In this document: positions 8,073 to 16,011 of the stretch, one piece after another | Layout of the letters: every line of letters starts with the position of its first letter | Numbering within the stretch: position 1 is the stretch's first letter | Position numbers and translations under genes: made by a program | The notes under the pieces: model-generated | Databases searched by the model: none | Seen by the model: only the letters and a program-made list of their open reading frames with translations | Told to the model about the DNA's origin: nothing | DNA from: Syntrophus sp963665935 | GTDB lineage: Bacteria; Desulfobacterota; Syntrophia; Syntrophales; Syntrophaceae | Direction: 5' to 3' | Assembly (NCBI GenBank): GCA_963665935.1 | Contig: OY762510.1 | Span: 124,001-188,000, forward strand | DNA length: 64,000 nt

Positions 8073-8822
8073 ATGAACATTCTTGATAGCTTGAGGAGAT
8101 GCGCTCGGCCTGTCATTTTTGAGACCGATATTGATGAGTTTCCATACTCGACAGCTGGAACGGCCTTCATAGTTGGGTTTAGGCAGTCGGTTTTTGTTCT
8201 TATGCCGCAGCACGTAATTAAAGACTGGCCAGTTGAAAAGATATTGATCTTTCCATCCTGGAATTCCCTATACACATTCCGCTACTTGAACTGGTGGCGT
8301 GTCAAGATAACTCCTGAAGACCAGGTTACATCTGACCTCCTAGTAATCAAAGCTGACTTGGGTGATATTCCATCGGCAGAAAGAACAGATATTCAACTTC
8401 TCGATCTCAACAATCGTGAGAATCAAAATTGGTACGACGATCGATATGATTCACAGTTCTTTCTATGTGGCTTCCCTTCTGCTGGCAGTGAAGGGGTTAA
8501 CTACACGACTCTCGAAATAAGAACTTCTCAGTATTTCATGGAAGGTGTGTATGTGGACGTCAGTCCATTCTCCTGCGGTCACATGATCAAGGTCAAGAAC
8601 CCTCTGGATCTTCCGCACTTTAGCGGCCTGAGTGGCTCACCCGTTTTTAGTCACAGGCGTGATAACACGGTAGGTACCCCGCCAAGATTTTGCGGAATGG
8701 TACTTCGTGGAACCGCAAGCTCGGGTTATGTCCACTTTTTGGAAGTTGAGTTCCTTATGGAAGCTCTGACTGAGATTGAAAACCAAGATATTCCTACGGA
8801 GAAAACCATAGAGAAGGCATAG
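8073..8822 (+). CDS. Trypsin-like serine protease domain protein
   Basis: A 249-residue chymotrypsin-fold hydrolase. The triad is readable as His47 in LMPQHVI, Asp88 in VTSDLLVIKAD and Ser187 in FSGLSGSPVF (GxSGxP). No signal peptide is seen, so a cytoplasmic role is likely. Solitary cytosolic trypsin-like proteases of this kind occur in accessory and defence loci, but no partner gene is adjacent here. ATG 8073 is preferred over 8016 because the 8016 start would extend into the attC-like site. It appears to be the second cassette; no second attC is recognisable after its stop. Confidence 0.72.
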   Translation: MNILDSLRRCARPVIFETDIDEFPYSTAGTAFIVGFRQSVFVLMPQHVIKDWPVEKILIFPSWNSLYTFRYLNWWRVKITPEDQVTSDLLVIKADLGDIPSAERTDIQLLDLNNRENQNWYDDRYDSQFFLCGFPSAGSEGVNYTTLEIRTSQYFMEGVYVDVSPFSCGHMIKVKNPLDLPHFSGLSGSPVFSHRRDNTVGTPPRFCGMVLRGTASSGYVHFLEVEFLMEALTEIENQDIPTEKTIEKA

Positions 8823-9296
8823 GGGGCTGCAAATAAATGAATAGTGCGGTCGTCGGTGCGAAGGACAGGCTTTTGAGGGAGACATGAAGAGCATAGGATA
8901 ATGCCCAATCGGGGGAGGCGGATTTTTTCACTCCCTCTCCCCTCACACCACCTGGTATGCGGGTCAGCACTGGGTAGATCATATATATTACTGGGCTGTC
9001 TCAATATTAACAAGCGTTCTTACTCTATTTCTTGAGGAAATCATCACCATTTAGATAATCTCGCCAGTGAATATTGGTAGATGAAATGGCCAACTACCGG
9101 GTAAAGCTGAAGATCATCTTTAGGTTCGAATCTGACTGATGGAGTAAACCATATGTTAACGAACAGCCAGAGATTATCCTGATACCCAGAATAAGGATAA
9201 TCAAGCCAGTAATTATCGTAATCTAATCGCAGTAAAGATAACGAAACTGACTTGAAAAAACTTGAAAATAAAAAACGATGAAGGAGGATGAATGAT
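8823..9296. other. Non-coding gap before the cytochrome gene
   Basis: No gene is supported. The first part is moderately GC-rich; the last 250 bases are AT-rich and should hold the promoter of the cytochrome gene. An AAGGAGG ribosome binding site lies at 9281-9287. Confidence 0.5.
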
Positions 9297-9602
9297 ATGC
9301 TGATCCGGGAAAAAATAACTATCTACGCTTTGGTAATCTTGCTAACGAGCGCTGTATTCATTATGACAGTCACAGCAGGTGGGCAACCATTAAAGGATAA
9401 TGCCTGTGGTGCATGCCACGAGGACTATAGCACTATCATGCCCAAAACGCATCCAGATGTCGGCAAAGGGAAAGCCTGTATCTCCTGTCATGTTTCCGAT
9501 CCCGCCAATAAAGAGGCAACGAAGTTTTCGACATTAGTCCACAAGGTGCACAAAGGAGATAAGATAACGCTGGAGTGCTCGGCCTGTCACGTTGAAAAAT
9601 GA
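9297..9602 (+). CDS. Small membrane-anchored triheme c-type cytochrome
   Basis: A 101-residue periplasmic electron carrier. Residues 8-26 form a single hydrophobic segment acting as signal or anchor. Three CxxCH haem-attachment motifs follow: CGACH (37-41), CISCH (61-65) and CSACH (94-98), with extra histidines (HPD, VHKVH) as possible distal ligands, as in cytochrome c7-like proteins. ATG 9297 is chosen because it stands 9 bases after AAGGAGG; the ATG at 9288 touches that site. It stands alone between the mobile region and the KamA gene, so its redox partner is not visible. Confidence 0.82.
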   Translation: MLIREKITIYALVILLTSAVFIMTVTAGGQPLKDNACGACHEDYSTIMPKTHPDVGKGKACISCHVSDPANKEATKFSTLVHKVHKGDKITLECSACHVEK

Positions 9603-9680
9603 GGATGAAGTCACTGAAGACCAACATAATCAAATAAAAATAGGCATCAACCGGATGAACCATTCTTTCTCTGGATGATT

Positions 9681-10820
9681 TCAGGATAAGAAGGAATCGG
9701 TCAGCAGGGAAAAAGTCTGGAGGGGCATTTTACCTTTTCCGCCCGGCACATCCATGACAAAGCGAGGCACACAGAGGCCGGAAGTCTGGCGGGAGATCCG
9801 CTCCATCAGCTCCATCCCCTTCCAGACATCCACCCGGAAATGATCGGCCCCCCGGACGGGATCGCAGGAAAAGAGGTAATAGGGCCGCACGGAAATCCGC
9901 TGCAACCCGTAGAGGAGTTCGCGCATCGTCTCGTAGGTGTCGTTGACCCCCCGCAGCAACACCGATTGATTGGAGACCGGGATTCCGGCATCGACGAGGC
10001 GCTGACAGGCCAGGGCGGCTTCCGGGGTAAGCTCCCGGGGCGAATTGAACTGGGTATTGAACCACAACGGCCGGTGCTTGCGAAGCATCCGCACGAGAGA
10101 CGGCGTAATCCGCATGGGAAGGACGACGGGAACCCGGCTCCCGATACGCAGAACCTCCACATGAGGGATTGCTCGCAAGGCCCCCAGAAACCCGTCCAGA
10201 ACGGTCTCCGGCAATGTCAACGGATCGCCTCCGGAGACAATGACCTCGCGGATCCCCGGGTTCGCGGCCACATAGTCAATCATGGCCGAAAGCCGGGATT
10301 TAGCCGCTGCTCCCTCCTTCCAGAAGCGTTTGCGATTACAGTGGCGGCAGTACATCGTGCAGGCGTGCGTCACCATGGCCAGACAGCGATCGGCGTAACG
10401 GTGAATCAGACCTGGAAGGGGCATGTCCCGGTCTTCAGCCAGGGGATCATCCACGCCGCCCAGGGAAAAGTCAATCTCCCGGGGATCGGGGACACACTGC
10501 AGGCGGATGGGGTCTTCGACAGACGAATCCTTTATCAGGGAAAAGTAGTACGGGGTGATGGCGAAGGGGAAGTCCCGGATCACGGCCCCCCTCAATTTCG
10601 ACGTCTCTTGATCATCTTTCAAGTATTCGTTGAGGCGCTTCTCCGTCCTGATCCGGTTCTGCAGCTGCCACCGCCAGTTCTGCCAGTCCGCTTCATCGAC
10701 ATCCCGCCAGGGACCGCGCCTGCTCTTGTTGTTATCCGTGTTTACGATTTCTCTCCCCCTTTTAGACCGGTCGTTGCAATGCCTGCAGCAGGACTTCCAT
10801 ATCGGCCGTTGTTGCCCCAC
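9681..10820 (-). CDS. KamA-family radical SAM aminomutase
   Basis: A radical S-adenosylmethionine enzyme of the lysine 2,3-aminomutase family, which moves an alpha-amino group to the beta carbon using PLP. The 4Fe-4S cysteines are Cys154, Cys158 and Cys161 (ACTMYCRHC). VSGGDPLTLP and the PLP-lysine region DVPGGKGKMPL are present. Its 379 residues lie between EpmB (EF-P lysylation) and catabolic KAM sizes, so the substrate is open. No ATG, GTG or TTG occurs between the upstream stop (10762) and the conserved start of homology; the only usual start in frame is GTG 10820, which overlaps korB by 59 bases. Confidence 0.85.
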   Translation of the reverse strand: MGQQRPIWKSCCRHCNDRSKRGREIVNTDNNKSRRGPWRDVDEADWQNWRWQLQNRIRTEKRLNEYLKDDQETSKLRGAVIRDFPFAITPYYFSLIKDSSVEDPIRLQCVPDPREIDFSLGGVDDPLAEDRDMPLPGLIHRYADRCLAMVTHACTMYCRHCNRKRFWKEGAAAKSRLSAMIDYVAANPGIREVIVSGGDPLTLPETVLDGFLGALRAIPHVEVLRIGSRVPVVLPMRITPSLVRMLRKHRPLWFNTQFNSPRELTPEAALACQRLVDAGIPVSNQSVLLRGVNDTYETMRELLYGLQRISVRPYYLFSCDPVRGADHFRVDVWKGMELMERISRQTSGLCVPRFVMDVPGGKGKMPLQTFSLLTDSFLS

Positions 10821-11592
10821 TTCGGAAAAGACGCCGGCCAGGTTCGCGTACAGGCCGGCTCGGCTCTTTCAAAAGAACCCCGATTGGAATCCGGTCACCC
10901 CAGATCCCCGCAATCTCCAGTGCTTCCAGGCGATCCTTCCCGGGGGAGTCAAGTTGATAAACCCGTTTCCGGTAGTAGGCAAAGGTGTTGACCTTGTTAA
11001 AGGAGACGCAGGGTTGAAGGATGTCCACGACGGCCGTTCCCTTAAACCGGATGGCTTCCTTCAACAGACCTTTCAGATGCTCCGGTTCACCGGCAAATCC
11101 CCTCGCCACAAAGGGAGCCCCGACCACAATGGCCAAGGCCAGCGGATTCAGAGACTCACTTTCGTTGCCCTGCGGGTCCAGCATATTTGCCTGCCCGTGG
11201 TCGGTCGTGGGAGAACTCTGTCCCTTGGTCAGGGCATAGACCTTGTTGTTGCAGGTCAGGATCGTAATATCCAGATTCTTCCGCAGGGTATGGAGAAAAT
11301 GATTTCCCCCTTCGCCATAATTGCAGCCGTCTCCCGAAACGGCGATGACGGTCAGTTCCGGCCTTGCCAGTTTGATCCCCACCGCCAGCGGCAAAGCCCG
11401 GCCGTGGAGGCCATTGAAATAGTTTCCTTCCAGATACTGGGGCATCTTGGCTGCCTGGCCTATTCCGGAAGTCAGGACAGTCCGGCTTGGAGGAATGGCC
11501 AGTTCCGCCAGGGCGCCCTCCAGGGCGTCGCGAATGGAAAAATTGCCGCAGCCGGGACACCAGGCCATTTCATTGCGGTCCATCAGTTTCAC
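10762..11592 (-). CDS. korB: 2-oxoacid:ferredoxin oxidoreductase, beta (TPP) subunit
   Basis: A 276-residue thiamine-diphosphate subunit that decarboxylates a 2-oxoacid to acyl-CoA with reduction of ferredoxin. WCPGCGN lies near the N-terminus and the TPP/Mg motif GDGCNYGEGGNH at about 105-116. It overlaps the alpha subunit gene by 23 bases, so the two are coupled. Similar beta subunits act on pyruvate, 2-oxoglutarate or branched-chain oxoacids. The two-gene layout (fused gamma-alpha plus beta) resembles 2-oxoglutarate or 2-oxoisovalerate enzymes, but the substrate cannot be set by eye. Confidence 0.85.
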   Translation of the reverse strand: MKLMDRNEMAWCPGCGNFSIRDALEGALAELAIPPSRTVLTSGIGQAAKMPQYLEGNYFNGLHGRALPLAVGIKLARPELTVIAVSGDGCNYGEGGNHFLHTLRKNLDITILTCNNKVYALTKGQSSPTTDHGQANMLDPQGNESESLNPLALAIVVGAPFVARGFAGEPEHLKGLLKEAIRFKGTAVVDILQPCVSFNKVNTFAYYRKRVYQLDSPGKDRLEALEIAGIWGDRIPIGVLLKEPSRPVREPGRRLFRSGATTADMEVLLQALQRPV

Positions 11593-13228
11593 CTCCGGTT
11601 GGAAAAATCTTTGCCCGAATTTCCCCGCAAAGTTCCTTTACGGAAAAACACAGGCCGTTATACTTTAAAATAGAATCGTCCATTTCCAGACCCAATTCCC
11701 TTTTCAGCAGCCCGGCAAACTGCCCGGTGGCGTTGTTTTCCACGGCGATCAGGCGCTTACTCGCCAGAGGAAGGCCTTCGATCATCGCCGGCGTCAAGGG
11801 ATAAACCTGGGAAAAGTGCAGAGCGGCGACGGAAATGCCCTCGGCCGACAACCGGTCCACCACCTCTGCCACGATTTCCCTGTTGGAACCCCAGCAGATC
11901 AGATAAACCCCGGCATCCCGCTTTCCGAAAAGCGTAGGCGGAATCGCCTCTTCCTCCAGCAGGTGTCCTTTACGCAACCGTTTATCCACCATCCGGACCC
12001 TCAGTTCCAGATCTTCGGTAATCGTCCCCTCTTCCGTATGTTCGTCGGAATCCACCCGGACCAGGGCTTCCCCAAGCCCCGGATAAGTCAGGGGCGACAG
12101 ACCGTCCGGGGTCAGGGCATAGCGACGGTACGAGGCGTCAAAGATTTCGTAAGGGCGGGACGACACGGTCAGACCGGGACGATCCTCAAGAAGCTGGATG
12201 GAATCCGCCAGATACTGGTCCGTCAGGATAAAAACGGAAATCTGGTACCGGTCGGCCATTTTGAAGCTGCGTCTCCCGAGGTCGATGGCCTCTTCCAGCG
12301 AACCCGGCGCATAGATCAGGCGGAGAAATTCCCCCTGTCCAGCAGAAAGGACACAATTCAAATCCCCCTGCTCGGTGCGCGTCGGCAATCCCGTAGAGGG
12401 TCCCGGACGCTGGGCGACCACAATGACCAGTGGCGTCTCCGTCATTCCTGCCAGAGAAACCCCCTCGGTCATCAGGGCAAAGCCGCCGCCGGACGTTGCA
12501 ACCATGGACCGCAGGCCGGCATAAGACGCTCCTAAGGCCATATTGATCGCCGCGATTTCATCTTCAGCCTGTTCAAAATGGACCGGCAGTTCAAGGGCCG
12601 CCTTGGCCAGATACAGCATCAGGGATGTGGCAGGGGTCATGGGATAGGCAGCCACGAATTGGCAGCCTCCCAGGAGCGAGCCGAATCCCAGGGCGGAATT
12701 GCCATCAAATTTGAACGAACCACCCCCCTGCGGCCGGACAAAAAACCGGTCAGCCATTTCCCAGCGCTCCGCAAGGGTCATCCCTGCCAGCAGCGCCGCC
12801 GGCTTATCCTCTTCCCTGGCCACCGCTTTTAATCCATCAGGCCGAACCCCCACCACCCTCAGAAGCAGGCCCACCAGGAGCGTGTTTCCCATCGCGGCAT
12901 CGGAGAACTCCTCTTTTGCCCTCTTCTCAATTTCGCGGATTTTTTCGAGGGAGAGGCAGATGCCCCCTTCGCTTAAATTCCTTCTGGATCGCCGCTCCGT
13001 TTCCTCGTCCAGGGCGATGAGGACATCCCAGGATTCTCCACTGAGGGCATGGACCGGGCGCTCCGCGACCCGGAAGAGATGGTCGTTGTGTCCCCCGCGG
13101 ATTCGGGACATATAGAATTTGGTCGCGAAAAAGAAATAACCCAGCCGGAAGAGAAGGTCCGTCAATTCCTTTTCGATGGAGGCCAGACCCTGCCCGGCCT
13201 GTCCACCGACTAAAATATTGCATTCCAT
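11570..13228 (-). CDS. korA: 2-oxoacid:acceptor oxidoreductase, fused gamma-alpha subunit
   Basis: A 552-residue protein with the gamma domain first (GGQAGQGLAS motif, residues 6-16, to about 190) and then the alpha pyrimidine-binding domain (AYPMTPATS; AEDEIAAINMALGASYAG; GFALMTEG). It pairs with the downstream TPP subunit to oxidise a 2-oxoacid for anaerobic energy metabolism. ATG 13228 is chosen because AGGAGG stands 8 bases before it and the family motif begins at once; an upstream GTG at 13342 would add an unrelated tail. No delta ferredoxin-like subunit is seen next to it. Confidence 0.88.
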   Translation of the reverse strand: MECNILVGGQAGQGLASIEKELTDLLFRLGYFFFATKFYMSRIRGGHNDHLFRVAERPVHALSGESWDVLIALDEETERRSRRNLSEGGICLSLEKIREIEKRAKEEFSDAAMGNTLLVGLLLRVVGVRPDGLKAVAREEDKPAALLAGMTLAERWEMADRFFVRPQGGGSFKFDGNSALGFGSLLGGCQFVAAYPMTPATSLMLYLAKAALELPVHFEQAEDEIAAINMALGASYAGLRSMVATSGGGFALMTEGVSLAGMTETPLVIVVAQRPGPSTGLPTRTEQGDLNCVLSAGQGEFLRLIYAPGSLEEAIDLGRRSFKMADRYQISVFILTDQYLADSIQLLEDRPGLTVSSRPYEIFDASYRRYALTPDGLSPLTYPGLGEALVRVDSDEHTEEGTITEDLELRVRMVDKRLRKGHLLEEEAIPPTLFGKRDAGVYLICWGSNREIVAEVVDRLSAEGISVAALHFSQVYPLTPAMIEGLPLASKRLIAVENNATGQFAGLLKRELGLEMDDSILKYNGLCFSVKELCGEIRAKIFPTGGETDGPQ

Positions 13229-13535
13229 AAATGCGCCTCCTGAAAAAAAAGCCCAAGAAAGCCTGTCCCTGCCTCTTTCAAGTTCAAGGGGAAAAAGTCT
13301 ACCACCAACGCACACCGGTTGTACAGGAGCAACTTGAAACACGATTCAAAGAATCCCGCCCCACAGCCCGGACAGGGCGAGGATTTGAAGCAATCCATTT
13401 CATGAAGCTTTTTCAGATAAATTTTTAAGGCTTATAATTGCTTTTCCTCGCTCTTGGCATTATATTGTCGACCGTTAACGGCAGGCCATTGCAAATCCGC
13501 CGTTGATGGGCAGAATAAGGAATACAGGAACAGGC
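13229..13535. other. Divergent intergenic region, korA / heptose phosphatase
   Basis: No gene supported. The genes on each side point away from one another, so the stretch should hold two promoters. The part from about 13400 to 13470 is AT-rich. Confidence 0.4.
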
Positions 13536-14126
13536 ATGAAGAAATTTCCCGCAGTCTTTCTGGATCGCGACGGCACCCTGATTGAAGAAGTCGGTTATCT
13601 GGACCGCCGGGAGCGTCTGAAACTCTTTCCGGACAGCGCCAGGGCCATCCGCCTGATCAACTCAAGCGGCATGAAAGCGGTGGTCGCGACCAACCAGTCC
13701 GGTATCGCCCGAGGCTATTTTACGGAAGCCGTCGTGGAGATGCTGAACGATCACCTGCAGAAACTGCTGCAGGCACAGGGAGCACAGATCGACCGCTTCT
13801 ATTACTGCCCCCATCATCCCACAGAAGGCCTCGGCGTATACCGGATCGCCTGCACCTGCCGTAAACCGGAGGCCGGGATGCTGCGACAGGCGGCGGAAGA
13901 CATGAACCTCGATCTTTCCCGGTCCTATCTGATCGGCGACAAACCTACGGATATCGAGGCGGCGTCAAGGGCCGGAATCAAATCGGTTCTGATTCAGAGC
14001 GGCCATCTCCCCGGACAATCTCCGGACCTATCTCTCGAAGGGCGGAATGCCGGGAGCGGACCGGACTGGGTCGCCGCCAATATCTTTGAAGCCGTTTGCT
14101 GGATTCTTCAGGACCGCCAATCGTGA
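13536..14126 (+). CDS. gmhB: D-glycero-D-manno-heptose 1,7-bisphosphate 7-phosphatase
   Basis: A 196-residue HAD-superfamily (IIIA) phosphatase of ADP-heptose synthesis for lipopolysaccharide core. HAD motif I is FLDRDGTL, motif II is ATNQSG, and the motif III/IV region is LIGDKPTDIEAA. The four-Cys/His zinc loop (CPHHPTEG...CTCRKP) is typical of GmhB and histidinol phosphatases. ATG 13536 places the family start (KKFPAVFLDRDGT) right after it; upstream TTG/ATG codons at 13503-13506 have no ribosome binding site. Its stop overlaps the heptosyltransferase start (GTGA), supporting an LPS role. Confidence 0.9.
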   Translation: MKKFPAVFLDRDGTLIEEVGYLDRRERLKLFPDSARAIRLINSSGMKAVVATNQSGIARGYFTEAVVEMLNDHLQKLLQAQGAQIDRFYYCPHHPTEGLGVYRIACTCRKPEAGMLRQAAEDMNLDLSRSYLIGDKPTDIEAASRAGIKSVLIQSGHLPGQSPDLSLEGRNAGSGPDWVAANIFEAVCWILQDRQS

Positions 14127-15208
14127 ATATCCTGATTGTCAAACTAAGCGCGGTGGGCGATGTCATCCACACCCTCCCTTCCCTTGCCGCCCTTCGGCGC
14201 CGATTTCCTCAGGCCCACATATCCTGGGTGGTGGAAGAAGCCGCCTCCGATCTGCTCCGGAACCATCCCTGCCTGGATAAGCTCATCATCTCCGGGCGGA
14301 AACGTTGGATCAGGGAACTGCGTCAGGGAAAATATTCCAAAGTTTTCAAGGAAGCCGGGTGTTTTCTTTCCGACCTGCGCAGCCGGCGGTACGATCTGGT
14401 CATCGATTTTCACGGCCTTTTCAAAAGCGCCGTTCTGACAGTCCTCAGCGGCGCCTCCCGAAGGCTGGGATACGACAGCATGCAGGAATTAAGCGGCCTG
14501 TTTTACAACGAAAAAATTCCCGAAGATCTGAACCGCCATGCCGTGGATCGCTACCTGGATTTTCCGCGATACCTGGGCGCTGATCCGGAACAGCCGGAAT
14601 TCCCTATCGACATATCAGATCTCCAGCATCGGCGTATCGAGCAACTGCTGACAGAATTTCATCTTGGCAACGGGGAAAATCTGATCGCCATCAACACTGT
14701 GGCGCTCTGGGAAACCAAACTCTGGGACGACGAGAAATTCGCCCGCCTGGCAGACAGGATTGTCCGCGAATTGAAGGCCGCTGTCGTTTTCACCGGCAGT
14801 GATCCGGCCCCCATGGACAGCATCCTTTCCCAGATGACCACCCAGGCGGTCAATCTCGGAGGCCGAACGTCTCTCCGGGAACTGGCCCATCTCTACCAGC
14901 GTGCCCGTCTTCTGATCACCACGGATTCCGGCCCCATGCACCTGGCCGCCGCCGTGGGAACACCCGTGGTCGCCCTTTTCGGACCCACCGATCCCATCCG
15001 GACCGGCCCCTACGGCGAGGGGCACCGGGTCCTGCGCAAAGGGCTCGATTGCAGCCCCTGCTTCCGTAAGTCCTGCGATCGCAAAACCTGCATGCGGGAT
15101 ATTTCCGTGGATGAAGTTTTCGATTCGGTAAAAGACATCTTCAAGGCTTCACATACACATACCGGGGGAAGAGCCCCCTTGGCGGAAACGGGCACAACGA
15201 GGGAGTAG
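14123..15208 (+). CDS. waaC: ADP-heptose:LPS heptosyltransferase (WaaC/WaaF type)
   Basis: A GT9 family glycosyltransferase, 361 residues, adding heptose to the inner core of lipopolysaccharide at the cytoplasmic membrane face. The N-terminal nucleotide-fold start VNILIVKLSAVGDVIHTLP and the ADP-heptose site TTDSGPMHLAAAVGTPVVALFGPT (about 265-290) are clear. GTG 14123 overlaps the phosphatase stop by 4 bases, so translation is coupled. Which heptose is added is not certain. The last residues (ending PLAETGTTRE) look foreign: their DNA carries GGGCACAACGA, the same core as the direct repeat around the IS110 element. Confidence 0.88.
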   Translation: MNILIVKLSAVGDVIHTLPSLAALRRRFPQAHISWVVEEAASDLLRNHPCLDKLIISGRKRWIRELRQGKYSKVFKEAGCFLSDLRSRRYDLVIDFHGLFKSAVLTVLSGASRRLGYDSMQELSGLFYNEKIPEDLNRHAVDRYLDFPRYLGADPEQPEFPIDISDLQHRRIEQLLTEFHLGNGENLIAINTVALWETKLWDDEKFARLADRIVRELKAAVVFTGSDPAPMDSILSQMTTQAVNLGGRTSLRELAHLYQRARLLITTDSGPMHLAAAVGTPVVALFGPTDPIRTGPYGEGHRVLRKGLDCSPCFRKSCDRKTCMRDISVDEVFDSVKDIFKASHTHTGGRAPLAETGTTRE

Positions 15209-15627
15209 AAATAAGGTTCAAGCGTAATCTGTGAAAATTTCTTTCTTCCTTGTTTATTCAAATCAAAATATTATTTTTGTGTCTTAAGGTTATTTATAGG
15301 CAGTTTTCACACGCCCCGGATTGCACCTCCTCAGACCAATTCTAATATAGATGCCTTAATTATAAAAATCCTGCTCACCAACTTTACTAATCCATAATGG
15401 TATGTGATCAGACTTTAATGTTGACGTGGGTTCATTTCCCTTTCTACTTGACTTTATAGTGCTTTATCTTTTAAATAACATTAATATTTTCATCAGAAGA
15501 TCGGTCATCACGAGTTGTGATACCACCCAAATGTGCCATGGTGATTCTAGAATGAATTTCAGGGCTTCTATCGTTCCATTCTTGTCAAAGGCAGAGTTAA
15601 AAACCAGAAATTTTCAGGAGGATGCAC
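15209..15627. other. AT-rich intergenic region before the EACC1-caspase module
   Basis: No gene is supported in about 420 bases. It is clearly more AT-rich than the LPS genes to the left, which fits the edge of an acquired island. The promoter of the EACC1 gene should lie here; an AGGAG ribosome binding site is at 15616-15621. Confidence 0.5.
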
Positions 15628-16005
15628 ATGAAACGCGAGACTTCAGGTTTGATTCTTTGCATCGATGCCGGTCCAACTGCCGATGAGCAGGAATTGGCAG
15701 AACTGACCCAGCAGTTGAAGGAAGACTTGCTGGAAACGGATGTGGAGTCGGTTGAACAAGTTCGCGGAGCGGAAGCACCTGTCGGTTCCAAAGGAGATCC
15801 TGTAACGCTCGCTGCCTTAGCCGTTACTCTGGCGCCGATTGCACTCAAGGGAATGATCACGATCCTAGAATCATGGCTTACACGGCACGAGCGTACCAGC
15901 ATCACGCTTCAGAAGGGAAACCTGAAAGTCACAATGCAAGGAACTCTTTCAAAGGACCAACAGCAGATGATAGCCGATTGGTTATTTACCGAGAAAGCAT
16001 TCTAG
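15628..16005 (+). CDS. Effector-associated constant component EACC1-like protein
   Basis: A 125-residue protein matching the EACC1 pattern: a beta-alpha start (GLILCIDAGPTADEQELAELTQQLKEDL), a middle helix (LAALAVTLAPIALKGMITILESWL) and closing strands (SITLQKGNLKVTMQGTLSKDQQQMIADWL). EACC1 proteins are small constant partners of variable effectors in predicted bacterial conflict systems and are thought to link the effector to a switch. ATG 15628 is preferred over 15622 because AGGAG is then properly spaced. The caspase gene starts 6 bases after the stop. The assignment is by pattern recognition without a profile search. Confidence 0.78.
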   Translation: MKRETSGLILCIDAGPTADEQELAELTQQLKEDLLETDVESVEQVRGAEAPVGSKGDPVTLAALAVTLAPIALKGMITILESWLTRHERTSITLQKGNLKVTMQGTLSKDQQQMIADWLFTEKAF

Positions 16006-16011
16006 GCAAGC

